Source of the DNA: Pseudoscleropodium purum
Lineage: Eukaryota > Streptophyta > Bryopsida > Hypnales > Brachytheciaceae
Length of the DNA stretch: 64,000 nt
Assembly (NCBI GenBank): GCA_963969395.1
Contig: OZ017797.1
Coordinates: 2,356,001 to 2,420,000, forward strand
Direction of reading: 5' to 3'
Positions 24,658-38,200 of this stretch are shown here, piece after piece (positions within the stretch are counted from its first letter, which is position 1; each line of letters starts with the position of its first letter). The position numbers and the translations under genes are program-made. The notes under the pieces are model-generated. The model worked only from the letters and a program-made list of their open reading frames with translations, was not told the origin of the DNA and searched no databases.

Positions 24658-25105
24658 TTAAAGATCACATGGGAAAAGAAAACACAAAAATACCATTTAC
24701 AAATTGAAAGATAAAAATATTTGATCATAAAGATGTTAAAACTGTGAAAGTGATTTGAAGTCTTTCAATTGTCTTTTGACAAGTTAAATCTAAAAAATTT
24801 GTCTCTAAAAAAATATAAGGTTGAAGGACATAACATGCATAATCCAATCAATTTATGGCTTCTCAAAATCTCTTCTAAAATTTTTTTAAATGAATTTCTA
24901 ATGTGAATTTTTCTCCAAGAGCTTTTAACACAACAAAATGTCAAGATGGCAATCAACACTTGTGCACAAAAAAAATTTAATAGAATAATCATAATCAATC
25001 ATTTTCAAAATTGTATTGTTGATGCTAAAAGTAGACTTCATAAAGAATTTTTCAAAAATATAATCTACTAAAAAAAGCAATTTGATCAAGTTTTATTTAA
25101 TTTAA

Positions 25106-26078
25106 CCCCTCACCACCCAAAGGGACCAAAAGTGTCCTCACAGAATTTTAAGTCAAATTCAAAGTGTTGTAACTTTTGCATCCCACGTCCAAATTCAATA
25201 AAACGTGTTGGGAATTTGGTCTTTCTCTTCTAGTTTGTGTGGTAAGATTTATAGATCAATCCAAGATTAACTGATTAATTTGAAGCCAATCAAAGTTCAC
25301 AAGTTCAATTTGACTCCACCAAACTGCATTTGATGGCTAAAACTTCGGGGGTTGTATCTCCTTCATCCAATGTTTGTTTTCAATAAAAAAAAAATTCTGG
25401 GTTATGTTCTTCTTAAAGTCTAGTTATTGTAGTAAAATTTTCATGTAAATCTAAGTTGTTTTGAATGTTTAGGAGCAATTCAAAGTTCAAAATCCCGACA
25501 TTTCTGGATTACAGTGAACTTCGGCGGCTTATTTCTTCTCCATTCAATGTCCGTTTCCAACAAAAATTGTTGGAAAAGTTGCACATACTAGTCTAGTTTG
25601 TGTGGATAAAATTTCATATCAATCCAAGAAGTTATGAGTGATTGAGAAGCGTTTTAGTAGAAGGAGGTTCAGCCTTAGATGTGTTTTCAGCAACTTTTCT
25701 TGCCTATTTTTTGCCATTTGCAAGCCATTTTGCAAACACATTGAATCAATTTATTGATATTTTTTTTCTTCAATGTGTTTATATGCTGGTTTTGAATCAC
25801 TTTAAAGTTTCAAGTTTTTTCATTTGAATAAGTTTAGAAATCGAATTTCACCTCCAAGTGTGTTGCTAGGAAAATTTCAGCATCTTTTTTCAACACTAAA
25901 ACATTATAATCTTTTAATCTACACGGTCAAATGACTCCAAATTTGATTCACATCATCTTCAACATGCTTATTACAAGATTGTACGGTTAAGATCTTTATA
26001 ACTTAGTGACATTTACATCTACATTGCTTCAAAAACACTGATGTTTTGGAACCCAAAACGACCTTGGGCGGTGAGGGG
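25106..26078. mobile_element. Nested TTAA-flanked TIR element (973 bp)
   Basis: It is flanked on both sides by TTAA (25102-25105 and 26079-26082). Termini are inverted: CCCCTCACCACCCAA against CCCCTCACCGCCCAA, 14 of 15 matching. It interrupts the outer element at a site where two related copies (near 43895 and 49695) read straight through a single TTAA-containing sequence, which supports TTAA target-site duplication. No open frame long enough for a transposase, so it is non-autonomous. TTAA duplication with CCC-type ends is the piggyBac pattern; a TA-duplicating element with ACCCC termini is the main alternative. Confidence 0.65.
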
Positions 26079-26393
26079 TTAAAAGTATTGTAGACACCAA
26101 AATTTGATGCCTCATGCATTTAGACATTAGCTCAAATTTTTTAGTGAAAAGGAATTTCTAATACAAGTATACAATCTTCAAGATTCTTTAGTAAGTAGAA
26201 TGAGAATTCTTTGAAAAAGTTTGTAGTACAATTTCATGAATTTTAAAAAGTTATTGACTACAATATTATTGACTAAAAGATTACCTAATTTTAGCATTTA
26301 TCTCCTATTGATAATAAGTATCTACAACTTCTATATTGACAAGCTATATATTTGATTTTGGATTTGCACATTAATTGTAGTTTTTCTAATCCA

Positions 26394-26620
26394 CACTATA
26401 AGAAACCAAAGTTTATTGATGTCAAAATGAATGGATTTTAGGTGACATTGAAAAAAAAAATCATATGTTTTTATGTCAACAGTGATGTTCAATATAACAT
26501 CAATGAACATCATTGTTGACATAAAAACATGGGTTTGTTTTTTATGTTACCTTGGATGTCACCTAAAATCCGTTCCTTTTGATGTCAATCTGTCATCTAA
26601 AACAAGATTTTCTTATAGTG
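26394..26620. mobile_element. CACTA-type MITE (227 bp) with CCA target duplication
   Basis: The ends are CACTATAAGAAA and its exact reverse complement TTTCTTATAGTG. A 3-bp direct duplication CCA flanks it (26391-26393 and 26621-26623). The interior is also palindromic: GGATTTTAGGTGACAT repeats inverted as ATGTCACCTAAAATCC, and ATGTCAACAGTGATGTTCA repeats inverted around a short centre. CACTA termini with a 3-bp duplication define the CACTA (EnSpm) superfamily. It has no coding capacity, and the full-length hairpin could yield small RNAs if transcribed. Confidence 0.85.
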
Positions 26621-26623
26621 CCA

Positions 26624-29600
26624 TCAATATAGGGTGGACTAAAGGAAGTGAAAATAAACCCTAAAAAATAATTACTTTACTAATAAAAGGTACTCAAAGG
26701 CATGTTAGATGTTTAAGAGTTAGAAAATAACTCTTGAGGGCAAGGAAGAGGACAAGATTAAAGGAAAAGAGGCAAATTCAATCAATATGCACGTTCCTAT
26801 TTTGCACTTGTCCTTCTTCCTTTAGCCCTTGCAAGTGTATCTTAAACATTTATTTTGATTCTTTTAACCAAGATAAATGTTGTACAACCAATAATAATCT
26901 TATATTGCAAGAAATGAATAAATATTCATTAGTTAAAACATACCAATTAAACTTAGCTACAACATGAGTGGAATAGATAAAGTGAATTATTGTCATTATT
27001 TAGATTTACTTCTACATTTAAAAAAACTTAATAATACATATATAGAGTGTTGAAAGGCATTGCCTTTCAAATGTAACTTTTTACTATTTGAAGCAACTTG
27101 GGTTTATTGATTACCCCTACATATGATAGAAATCAATGCTAAAATTTAAGTAGGTTCCTCAAAATTAACATCTAAAAAGTCAAGGTCAAGGTTGGACATC
27201 GTGACTTCTCAATGTACCGAAATTCTCAACTTTAATATTTGGCAATGCATGGTGAGTCACATAGAGGGGCATCAAGGATCAATAAAAAGAACCCAATCAT
27301 AAAACATTGGCAATTGACCATCTTTTCCCTAAAAAATTAACAATATGGTATTTTTTCTAAATCAAACATTGGTTGCTAGTCTCATTGACTACCACCCACT
27401 CTTAGAGTCTATCTATGTTGATTCATGATTAGTAAAAGAAAGATATTTGCTTATCAACTTGGTTTTTTTTCTCAAGCCTTCAAACCTATAGTTGGCATGT
27501 CTAATTTCAAGAGAAATGATGGAGATGCTTTTACGTGGTACTTGAAAGTTAAATGGACTAATTCATGAAATTCATAATTTCAATTTCAAATACAAAGGAT
27601 CCATTAATTGGTCTAAACAATGTTTACTTTCATTTAAGGAATCTCCTTTCATTTACCAACTAGTGTAAATGGGAAGAGATGCACTACTACCAGCACTTAT
27701 ATGGCATGAACTTAGGCTAGATAGTGTTATCTTAAATGCCATTTTCCCAAGGTAAGCTTTGGTGTTCTTACATATAAGATTATTTGTGTTTTAATGTGTC
27801 TCAAACCTTAGTTACAAATTATTGCCCAAAATGACCTTTTTGAGTCTTTACAAATGATTATGTGGGATTCTTTATGAAAGTATACAAGCTTAAATAACTA
27901 TATTAAAAATCATTAGAATGAAAATTTGAGTTTAACAATATATTAGAATTAGTTCAACAAGAATGACAATGTGATCATCAATATATTGTTAAACTAAATT
28001 TTCTAAGTTTTTGTTAAGTCTTGTTAAATAAGTTTTTGAAAGTTCTAAAAAAATTTAGGTTCTCTTAGCTTGCATATTTAGGTATTGTAAGAATATACTA
28101 AGACCTTTCAAAGTATTGAAATAGGAATACTCAAAGCTACTTCTAGTTTCTTATGAGTAGAAATGTAAGAGACACCTAAAAGCATCATTTTTTTTACTAT
28201 TCTTAGTTTTTATAATGAGACTAGTAAAAAAAATATTTTGATTGAAAAATGAAAGGAGATTTCAATGCACAAAGAATGCATCATTTAAATACTATGTATA
28301 ATAGTTCAAAATGATTCAATGAAGTTTTTATTGTAGATAGTTTTAAAAATTGTTTCTTCATCAATAGGTACTTATTGACTTAGGACATGTTTATATTGAG
28401 AATATATATTCTAGTCGCACTTCTAGGCACATAGTGCAATTGGGTTTTCCTATCTTAATGAACAAGCAAAAGATTGGACAATTCTATAATCACTCTGGAT
28501 TCTTATTGAATTAACAAAAATCATACTCCTTTCATTCTAAAATAATTGTTCATGATTTTGTTGAGGTTTTTTATGCCAATTTCATTGATCATACTGTGAA
28601 AAACATAATTAAGAAAGATTCCAAATTTTTTATCACTAGAATGAATGAAGAATATTGCATGTATTCATAGTAGTCTAAATAAGATTAGCCACAAGGAAGT
28701 CTCTATATGATTTACTCAAAATAACTTAAAAAAAACATGGCATTCAAAGTAGAGAATCATTTTGGAATGAAGGGAGTATAAGGTACGAAGTCCATAAAGC
28801 ACTTGGACTCTAAAAGCATTCACCTCATAAAATGTACATGATTGTGCATTTTGCTATTTCATTGCACCAACAATGTACAAATAGTGTACATTTCAAGAGG
28901 TGGACACTTTTACTGACAATTAAGCTTCAATTTCAAAAATTCATAACTACTTCCACATAGCTCCATAAAACATGAAATGATTTTGATTAGATGCCAATCC
29001 ATTTGTCTTTAAAGGAAAGTTCACTGAAAAATATTTCAAGAAGTTTAACCTCCCCAAATTAATTTCCAACTCTAATGTGGGTTCTTTATGAACCTTTTGC
29101 CTAACCATTGTACACTAAAATCTGCCAAGTGCCCATCATCAAGGATCACCTAGGTACCTAAGGTATTTGCACCCAAAATTCCCATTTTAAATGAATGCAA
29201 TCTGTGCAATTCAAATTGATGACCAAGCTTTACCCTCGTTCCCAGACTATGACCAATTCTGTAAAACTACAACTGCAGGCATTAATGCAAAAACCATTGT
29301 CAGTTTGTCATCACAAACAATTAGCAGATACCTTACACATTAACTCGCAGGAATCCGTGTGGAGCTCTGCATTTAATTATCAAGCACTTTCTGGTGACGA
29401 CTCATAAATCCGTGCCACTAAGCTTATCAAAATCATCACGATGAATAGACATGTTCGAGTTACCAGTAGAGAGAAAAGTGCCATTCAAAATTGGACTAGG
29501 CATTGAACAAGAGTGCTAATTAAAATGTATCATTCGCTGCAAAGGAGAAATTTTATTGCTGTTATTCAGCTATAAAAAAACACGTTTCTGATGCCCATCG

Positions 29601-29770
29601 TATCACAGAAGTCCGGCAAGACTTACGCAGTCCATGCAACTCAATCTCACTTTCAAGCCAGCAAGCCAAGATTCAGGTCTTCTACAAAGAGTTATTGTGC
29701 TGCGGTTCAGGCAGAAGAACTGCAAGGCTAATAATTGTCTCAAATTGAAGTAAATGGGCGTTGCTCCTGG
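26624..29770. other. AT-rich intergenic DNA and 3' flank of frataxin
   Basis: No gene supported. A second copy of the dispersed repeat seen at 18345 lies at about 28886-29060 (GTGTACATTTCAAGAGGTGG...AACATGAAATGATTTTGATT). The AT content falls from about 29200, probably marking the 3' UTR of the frataxin gene. Confidence 0.5.
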
Positions 29771-31500
29771 TCAATTCTTCAGAGAGACAGGCCTGCCAAG
29801 TAGTTCGCCAAGTTCTTGCTCCAATAAACTTACCAACTCTGCCTTGCTCCGTCGGTACACCCACACACTGTCATTCGTCATCCAATCAAACCTTGCCGGC
29901 CCACTGGCATTCATGAAGAGGATTAATGTCAGACGCATACCAGAAGTTTCTCCACCACGATCTCAGTATTACAAGGAATTCAAGTCCCAATCCTTCAGAC
30001 TTCCAGGTTAAGATTCACCTCCAAAAACGAACTTGCAGGACAAAATAATCCCAGAGAGTTGTGAAATATCGTAAATGATGCTACTTAGGATTAGAATAGG
30101 ATGCTGACTATAATTCAAGAACAGTACACCAATGCTACAAGTGCTACTCAATCTGGTGTAATGGACCAACCACATCACGCATATGCTCAGTGATAGATAT
30201 CGGCGTAAATGTCAGACAACACAAACCTCACAGGCGATGACAACCAAATTTGACGATTTGGAGTCTGTTTGTTAAGCACATATGTCCCTCGATCTCCAAG
30301 TCTAACCGTCATAACACCATCCTGCATAGTCAACCGTCTGTGAGTAATATCGTTTTTGTGAATGATGTTCTCAACAATCAAAGAAGCTCAGTCTACAGCA
30401 CAAAATATTCCAAACAATCCCAAGCACATGTTCCATTCATCAGTTACAACACTTCGTTGTTACGCTAGTTCATTAAAGTGAAAGCGTGTTGACGTGTGTA
30501 TTGCCACAGAACTTGATTGATGGACTGAAAAGCTTAGTATTTAATTGATTATTCTCATCAACTGTGAGGTTCAATATTCGATGCACATACCGAGTAATCC
30601 ATGTCAAACCCATCAACATCCAAATCTTCTCCATATGCCTGCAACATCAAATATCACATTAATGTCCATCAGGGTTGTTACATTCGGCTCTGCAATGCAC
30701 AAATTCATCGAAAACCGTGTGGTGATAAATTTGATATGCCATGAGTGAACGTGAAAGTCCTCTCTGGAGTGTTAGCTGATACTTACCTCAATTTTTTCTT
30801 GCAACATATCTAGGGTGTCATTCGCTACCGAGTGAAACGTCTCCTCCGAAATCAAGGCACTGCAAAAGAACGCAAGTAAACACCACGTACTTAAGACTAT
30901 TTGCGTGCTATTCATACCAGCAAGCTCCAAGCACCTTCTGAACGATTTGTCGTGTGGCACTAATAATTCATTCAGCGTAAGACCAACACGGACGTTGAAA
31001 ACCCAGTGCATTGGTACACATTCCAATATTCACGAAACCCAATTCTACATTGCTAATAAACATCCGAGGGCAAACCTAGCGAATATTAAATTTGAACGAC
31101 ATTGATAGAACACTATGTATGAAGTAAACACTTCTCACTGTTGAATCCTTTTAGCACCACAGCCAGAGGAAGAAAATCTATCATTAAACTCTATGAAATT
31201 AGGGTATCCAAAAATCTCAAGCATCAAAAAACAAAGGAAAACACCCCGCACCCCACCCCCCGCTCAAAGCGAGTATGAAGAGCAGCCCTACCCGGATTCA
31301 CCCTCGCCACCGGAACTGAACAATCTCAATTGTTCCCGCAGCGGATGCAAAGTCTCTCTCGGTTTCATAATCCAAGAAGACGAGCTCAAAACTCGTGAGC
31401 TCAAACCCGCCGGTGACGAAGACGACATTGCTGTCAGCGACCGGCAGAGCGACGAGTACAAAGGCCGACGCAACAATCGCAGAGCCTTGGTTGCCATCAT
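29771..31500 (-). CDS. FH: Frataxin, mitochondrial iron-sulfur cluster assembly factor
   Basis: Five exons join in phase: 31500-31292, 30859-30787, 30638-30591, 30321-30227 and 29903-29771, giving 185 residues. All introns are GT-AG. Residues 1-69 are Arg/Ser-rich and lack acidic residues early on, as expected of a mitochondrial targeting peptide. The mature domain has helix 1 ([21 protein letters not shown], about 74-94, cited for position only), the acidic ridge [13 protein letters not shown] at 98-110, the invariant sheet motif [14 protein letters not shown] at 123-136, and SGPARFDW in the last exon. Frataxin supports cysteine desulfurase and ISCU in building Fe-S clusters in mitochondria (also reported in plant chloroplasts). 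The start is ATG 31500 or the adjacent ATG 31497; an in-frame ATG at 31536 is also possible. Confidence 0.95.
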
Positions 31501-32515
31501 ATATAATCGACGATCGTCTCCTCCAATACAATCCAAATCCTCAAATGCGCAAAGCTCCCGAAGGCATCAAATCTTTGGTAAGGTCGATCGAAACACTGAG
31601 CAGCACATGCATTCTGTGAAGGTCTTTGGAGGTCGGAGGGAGACAATTCAAAGAGTTGAAGTGTTATCTTAGAGAGGGTGGAGAGGCGACTCCGTCGATT
31701 GAGTGGGGCTCTGTGATAACAAAAAGAGAAATTCAAAGTGCGACGGAAACGGAAATGGGAAGCGTGGAAAACCGAAACAGGGTGGAACTGCGAATTGGGA
31801 CAGTGAGAGGAGCGTGGAGGGCAGGCTTCAAAGACGACCTGCAGTTGGGTTGAGAACCGGAGGGCTTTGCCAAAAGCGGGTATCTTCTGGAACAGCTAGA
31901 CTCGGTATTGCAAACAATGTAGGTTAGCGTTTGGACTAGATCCATCCCTAACAATGAATGGAGGTGACATGGAGGTAACAATGAATGGAGGTGAGGCTGT
32001 TTGATCTGATTTGTTTTGTTTGTTATGGTGAAATCTACTCGAACAGCATCCCTTGGTCGTTGTTCTTGGTACTATTGAAAAGTGTTTTGTGAGGAAGGGT
32101 GCAAGTGCTTTGCTTCGTGGCATTTGGACCTATGGTTTGAAAGTTATGGATTCTTGAGTTATTTTGGGTTTTAAAAAAATAGAAAATTACTCTTACTCTT
32201 ATTTTGGGTATGGCAACAGTATAGGGCACACTAGTCCATACTTTAAGTTAGGCTGTTTGTTTTGTTTTGTTTTGCTTATTTATTTATTATGGTGAGATCT
32301 CTAGAACTTTGTATTTTTTTCAATTACTTTCATAATACCACTGGAAAGCTCTTTGTGAGGAAGGATGTATAGGCTTAGGTTTGTGGTGTTTCAATCCACA
32401 ACAATAAAGGTATTGAATTTCAAAGTTTTTATGAATTCAAAAATTAAGATATTATTATTATTATTATATTTTGACTATAGCAATAGCTCAAGGTAGACTT
32501 GTTTACTTTGATGAC
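31501..32515. repeat. Frataxin 5' flank, then a tandem pair of the 15-kb dispersed repeat
   Basis: 31501-31980 is the promoter and leader region of frataxin. From about 31985 a repeat unit (GTTTGTTATGGTGA...GTGAGGAAGGGTGCAAG...GGGCACACTAG) is followed by a second diverged copy from about 32250 (TTATTATGGTGAGATC...GTGAGGAAGGATGTATAGG). Both match the left arm of the long inverted-repeat element at 15.07 kb. An ATT microsatellite lies at about 32450-32467. Confidence 0.55.
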
Positions 32516-35242
32516 ATCATTCTTAATCCCTAAATGCCCAAGCCTTTTTAAGTGTGTTTTTCCATGAAAAAAGAACATGGTTTTATAATTGTCCTCAATG
32601 AAACAAATTGTTCTGTTTTTCTCCAAATCTCACAGTTACATGTTTAAAGAGCTTACTTATTAGTGCACATACTAATTTTGAGTGTGAAATTGCATAAGAG
32701 TTGGCGAGATTAGAACAAGAGAGATGTATGTATCTTATTTTTATTGTCGTATATTGTCTTTCTCCACAATGTTTCAAAATTTACATATAAGAATTTATTG
32801 GGATTGCAATTGACATGAAGAATTTAAAATTGTTTCAATATACTAAAATGCACTTTTAAAAACCATGGCCAAAGGTTGAGAGGCCATGGATTTCCACCAT
32901 TCACATATAAAAAAAACCAAGAGTTTGACCTCTCCATCCTTCACACAAAGACACAACCCGATTGTCGTCACCCTCTTAATTGCCTACATGGTAGGAAAAG
33001 TACCTACAAAGTGATGAACTCTCAAAAGAAGTTTGGGTCAGCCAAACTTGAAGACCCAAACTATGGTTGAGAGGTCGTCGAATTTGCATATTTATTGCTT
33101 ATTTTTTTGGACTCTCAATAAAGTTTGGTCACTCAATTCCATGGCCTTTTGACTTGAACGGCTCGAGTGTGAAGTAGCCCTAAGTTCAAATGAAAAGCTA
33201 TCAAAGTCATTTCACAATCCACCTTGCAATTGTTGAAATGCAATTCTTTTCATAAATAGAAAAAATAAAAAACAACTCCAAATCAATACTTGAGTGTATA
33301 TTTTAAATTCTCAAGGGTGAAAATCCTGAATACACTTTGTTCTTGTCATTGGGACAATCTTCAAAGCGAATGGATAAATACAATTTTTTAGATCTCAAAT
33401 AAAATAAAATTGACAAGCTTTACTCTTTTACTAAATAATGATATATATATACCTTTGAGGACCTCTCAAAAATAATTTTTTTTAGTGAAAGACAAAAGTT
33501 TCCAATAGTTAACCTTCCATACTAATTATAATTTTTTTTAAATAGTCAAAGGAATTTAACTACCTACACTAAAATTAATCTAAAATTTTAAATCCACTAT
33601 ATATAGTCACTTACGCAATTAGAGATCAATATTAAGGGGTGATCCCAACTCCCAACTTTTCAAGTCCCACCAAATCCTAACTTCCTTGGGTGGTAGAATG
33701 TAAACAAAAAATATCAAATGTAGAATTTAGGACTTCATAGTGTGAAGGTCAAAGTTTCAACTTGTCTTTAGAATAATATTTTATAGCAACCAAATGCCTA
33801 AAAAAATGGGTCAAAGCTAAGAAGAAACCTTGTTCAGAAAGGCATTTTTAGCGTCAAATTTGTTTTAGATAGATTTGAATAGAATTTCAATCAATGACGA
33901 TGGTTTATATGCTATATTTTTTTACCTAATTTTATATTCATAGCAATAGTTGGGATTTGGAGGCCAAGTTGGGTCTCTAATTTTGCTAAATCTAATTTGG
34001 CTTCCAAATCCCACTTATTTGGTGCCCAAAATTTCCAAAAGTACAACTATGTAGGTGATTTGGAGTGACATGGAACTTGGGATGTAGTGTAAAGACTCAT
34101 GTCCTAGTTGCCAACTCTCTACCAATTGAATTTTGACAAATTAATAGGACTTTGGAGGTAGTGTGAAGTGGCCCTAAGTTTAGTAAATCATAAGTTTCAA
34201 AATTTAATTTTGTACTAAATAGGTAAAACATTCTTTAAGAATCAATTGACCACCCCCTTAAACAATCTTTTTTGCTCATAATGATATTCATTTTAAAGTT
34301 AGTTCTTACTTCATCATTTTTTTTAGCCATTTGATTGTTCCATCGTTTTCTACTCTATCCTCTTCATTGTAATTTTTTTTTATCAAGCGTCAACCAACCT
34401 CTAAAAGACAACTATTTGTCAAAAGCACAATTGAAAATTTGATAGGTTCCTATGAAGACAATTTTGAATGGTTCTTTTGAAAAGGTTGACTAAAATTTTT
34501 AGAAATATTTTCAAATAGGAAGGACAACTTTGAAAAGCATGTGCTAACCCCTCTTTTGCTTTCAATTTTTTTAGTATTTTATTAGCATGATCTAGTTAGC
34601 AATGGAAGGAAAATCTATGTGTATTCCAAAAATCTCAATCTATGAATCAAAATTTATTGATCCTATTGAATAAAGGTCAAAGTGAACTTTCATATTTGCA
34701 ATGCTATATTTGATATTGCAACAATCTATAAGAATTAAAAAAGAACTTAAACTTTGGTATGCCCCATTGATAATTGATATTTATTAGTAATAAATGACAA
34801 CAAATTATAACAATTTTGAAGGTAAATGCATTTTGGAATGCCACATTCTATATTTCATTCTAACAAATACTGACACAATCCTGGATGTGCTCTAACAACT
34901 ATTTTTTTGGTGTGCAATAAAGTGTCTTGCACCCTAGAATCTACGCAAGTAAGGAAAACAGATAGAATCATCCACATGTGTACGTTCATCCATAAAATCA
35001 TCCATTATTAGGAAATTACATATTATGCCAAAATCAGTTAAGATTTTGGCAAAAAAATTCCCCCGAAAAATTTAGCTGTACTGTACAGTTGTGATAGATT
35101 GAATCTAGGTCTGTGGAAGAAGCAATGAGCATGCAAAATAGAAAGCAAACAATAATCAACACTGATTTCATTAGCAAGGTTCAGAGATTCTGAGGTCGCA
35201 CCCTAATTGGCTCTACAACTCCCTGTGAGAGCAGCCTACTTC
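32516..35242. other. AT-rich intergenic DNA with Tourist-like MITE remnants
   Basis: TTAATCCCTAAATGCCCAAGCC at about 32524 resembles a degenerate TTAA-element left end. About 32850-33176 and about 34060-34178 resemble the element at 42872-43203 (shared GAGAGGCCATGG, GACTCTCAA, AAGTTTGG; right ends GTGTGAAGTAGCCCTAA and GTGTGAAGTGGCCCTAA). No gene seen. Confidence 0.45.
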
Positions 35243-38200
35243 CTACAAAAACTTCCGAGGCTCATTGTCGGTGAAGCCCCCAAACCTAGATGACAACGCT
35301 TCCTTGAAATTCTTGGGGTCCAAGTTGACAGACTTCCTCCCGGCTGCAATATCTTTCTCTCTATCCCATGGTTTCCAGGGGTGATTCACCTTCCACTCGG
35401 GCTCCTTTTCGCCACCTCCTTGCTTCGCAAACCCACCTTCCTTCTCCACCTTCTTCGTTTTCTTCTTCTTGCCACCTGCTGCCCTTTCGGCCTGATGCTT
35501 CTCCACCAGCGACTGAGACCTTTTGTGCGAATTATACGAGTCCATCAGTTGTGCTTCCTTTGCTGCTCTCTCCTTCTCACGTTCTTCCAACTCTTCCGCT
35601 GGACCATTTGTGAGAGCAGCCTGCTTATACGCTTCCAAGTATCTGAGTTCAATCCACGCATCTTACGTCATTGACTAGAATAATTGGCAGAAGAATATAA
35701 TCAAAGCTGAAACGAATTTCAGCGAAGATTTTGTAAGGCCAACATGACACTGGCAGCAAATAGACAGCATTTACAAATCTTGAAAATCAGTCCATCCTAG
35801 AGGTGAAAAGCAGTTGTAGGAATTAGAAACAATAAATGAAACATTAACCTTGAAGAGAAGCAAAACTTACTGCATCTTTGCCTTCTGAGCTTTGTCGGCC
35901 GGCGTGTCAGTCCAAATGCTTGTATCACCACGACCACTCTTTTCAGATTTACTGAAGAAAGTGTTTTGTTGAGCAGGTGGTCCACCAGCCTGAGGGAACA
36001 GATTGGAGAAGTAATAAGAAAGAAGAATTCATGTATATTGATATTAAGATGTCTCATGCTGCAAGCATGATATGTCCACTAATCATATGATACTTCAATA
36101 TGGGAGAGGGCACACCTGTCTCTCAGGCGGAAGTTTTGTCATCCATTCATCTCTGGCCACTTCTTGAGGACCTCTTAGCAGCTCGTCGTCACCCTCTTCT
36201 TCCTCCCCTGTGAATTGGATACCATCACTTAGTAGCTCGATAAAAATGAACATCAAATTACACCAAGTGGTTCACGGTCACAAAGCTTGAACACATCTTT
36301 TGACATCAAATTCAAAAAAAGCTCCTCATTCTATCAAACTACATTAGTTAGGACTCCCATGTTTACCTCGAAGACGCCTCCACTGAGCAGCCTCTCGTTT
36401 TGCCTGCAATTCAGCCTGCAGAGGTACAACTCAATTGATTAAACTCGAGATCAATTTCACCCTGAAGACGAGGTACGTATAAGAGAACAGCAGTTTCTTT
36501 CAATATAATAACAGAAATTTAGTGCTTACAGCAAATTCTTCGCGGGCAACATCCTCAGCAACCTTGCGGTCAATCTCAGCTTTCTGAATCCACCCCATCC
36601 AAAACCCATTATAAGACATCACCGTTTGTACAAACTTTCATGAGTCACGTTGACTGCGAAGGATTGTCTATTAATGATCACAAGGATTTCACAAGACAAG
36701 AACTAGAATTAGACAAGTTAAGGACCCTGCAGACGCTCAGCAACAGACAACTACGCTTTTTGCAAGCACAAACCTTCGTGGGATCTTGAAGGTCTTTAAA
36801 TGCCTTATTCAGTGCCATGAAGGCTTCGTGTGCTTGTGGATGGTCACACTTATCAGGATGCACCAGTAAAGACAACTTCCAATACCTGAATAATTATCCA
36901 CAAATACCAAGCAGCAACTTAGAACATGAGAACAATCCTTGTATTTTCCAAAAAGATTTGAAGTCAATAAGTGAACACAACGGACAACATTCAACTCATA
37001 GCAGAATAGACTCACTTTTTCTTCAAGACAGCAGGTTCAACATCTGACTTCACGCCCAGCAAGTCATACGCGTTCTTCACGTCACGAGAAAGCATTCTGG
37101 TCACCTGTAAAGCCAGTGATCAAGTCAGACTCTAACCGAAAAACATTGATTATCAATACAGCAATTCATCCTAAAATCAAGCAAAGTAACCAGGAACCGA
37201 GGACGTCGATACTAGAAATTCGAACTAACAAGTACACATAAAAGATGCTCTCGCTGAGCCATTTTGCATACCTCTTCAAATCGTTCCGCATCATTCGCGG
37301 ATGCAGCCTCCGCCACCACTGTTGCAGGGGCAGGTCCGATCAAAGGATCGTTCTCGAGCTCCAATTCCGCCTCTCTGAAAAATGGAATTGCAGAAAAATC
37401 TCTAAACACACATGAAAAATACCGACTGCTAACATGGACAGAAATAGAGGACACGCTCAAAATGATAAAAGTCGAAACCGCAGAGGCTTTGCAGGGAGAT
37501 TTAAAGACGGTCATATCAGTCAAAGCCTACACTCATAATATGCTCAATGATAGGACGTGCAGTCCAATTGGCACCATCATACCTGAGGCGGGCCTCGGCT
37601 TCTGAAAGTCGGGCAGCCGCTGCTAACATGTCCGCAGATGGCATTGCTGGACCCATGACCCTGTTTCTCAAAGCATCATCGTATAAAATAAAATTGGTAA
37701 TCGAAGACACATCGAACACACATCAATCACACATCTTGACAAAAGCATAAGTATATAATGCCAAACATACCTGCGTTTTACTTCCATAGGACTGGGCTCA
37801 GTATCTAAAGTGACCGAGCTCTCCACATCTATTCTCGTTACTGCAGGCACGGCAGGAGTAGTTGCGGCAAATTCTTTGAAAACTGGGGCTAGACGTTGCA
37901 TTGTTGATTCTGCACCTTTAGGTAGTAAATGAGTCCCTGCTGAGAAACTAAGGTTGAGGGCTGAAAATAACTTCTTGAGAAGTACCACAAGCCCTCTATT
38001 CGGCAAACCGCTAATATCAACCGCTTGGCCACTATCAATCATCTCCAGTAGCTGCAGCAAGCCACAAGAAAATATAATTAGTTATGAATCAAACTGCCGG
38101 AGTATATCACAAAGTGTTCGGATAGGAAAAGAATACCTATTCGATGCACAACCGAAAGTATACCTGCCCAAGATCTTTTGCCTCATTTGGAAAATTTGAG

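Larger units (their letters stand above)
24287..26122. mobile_element. TTAA-flanked repeat element carrying two nested insertions
   Basis: TTAA at 24283-24286 is followed by a CCCCC-type terminus. The outer element is homologous in order and orientation to the copy at 43305-43940 (shared: ACAAATTCAAA, GATCACAT.GG.AAAAGAAAACA, TTTGATCAT, TCTAATGTGA, ACTTCA.AAAGAATT). Relative to that copy it has two extra blocks, 24418-24657 and 25106-26078, listed separately. After the second block the homology resumes through ACACCAAAATTTGATGCC to about 26122. No transposase frame was found. Confidence 0.6.

Noticed and set aside
31193..31672. 159-codon plus-strand open frame
   Set aside because: Antisense to frataxin exon 1 and its 5' flank; the minus-strand frame has the transit peptide and splices in phase to conserved frataxin exons.
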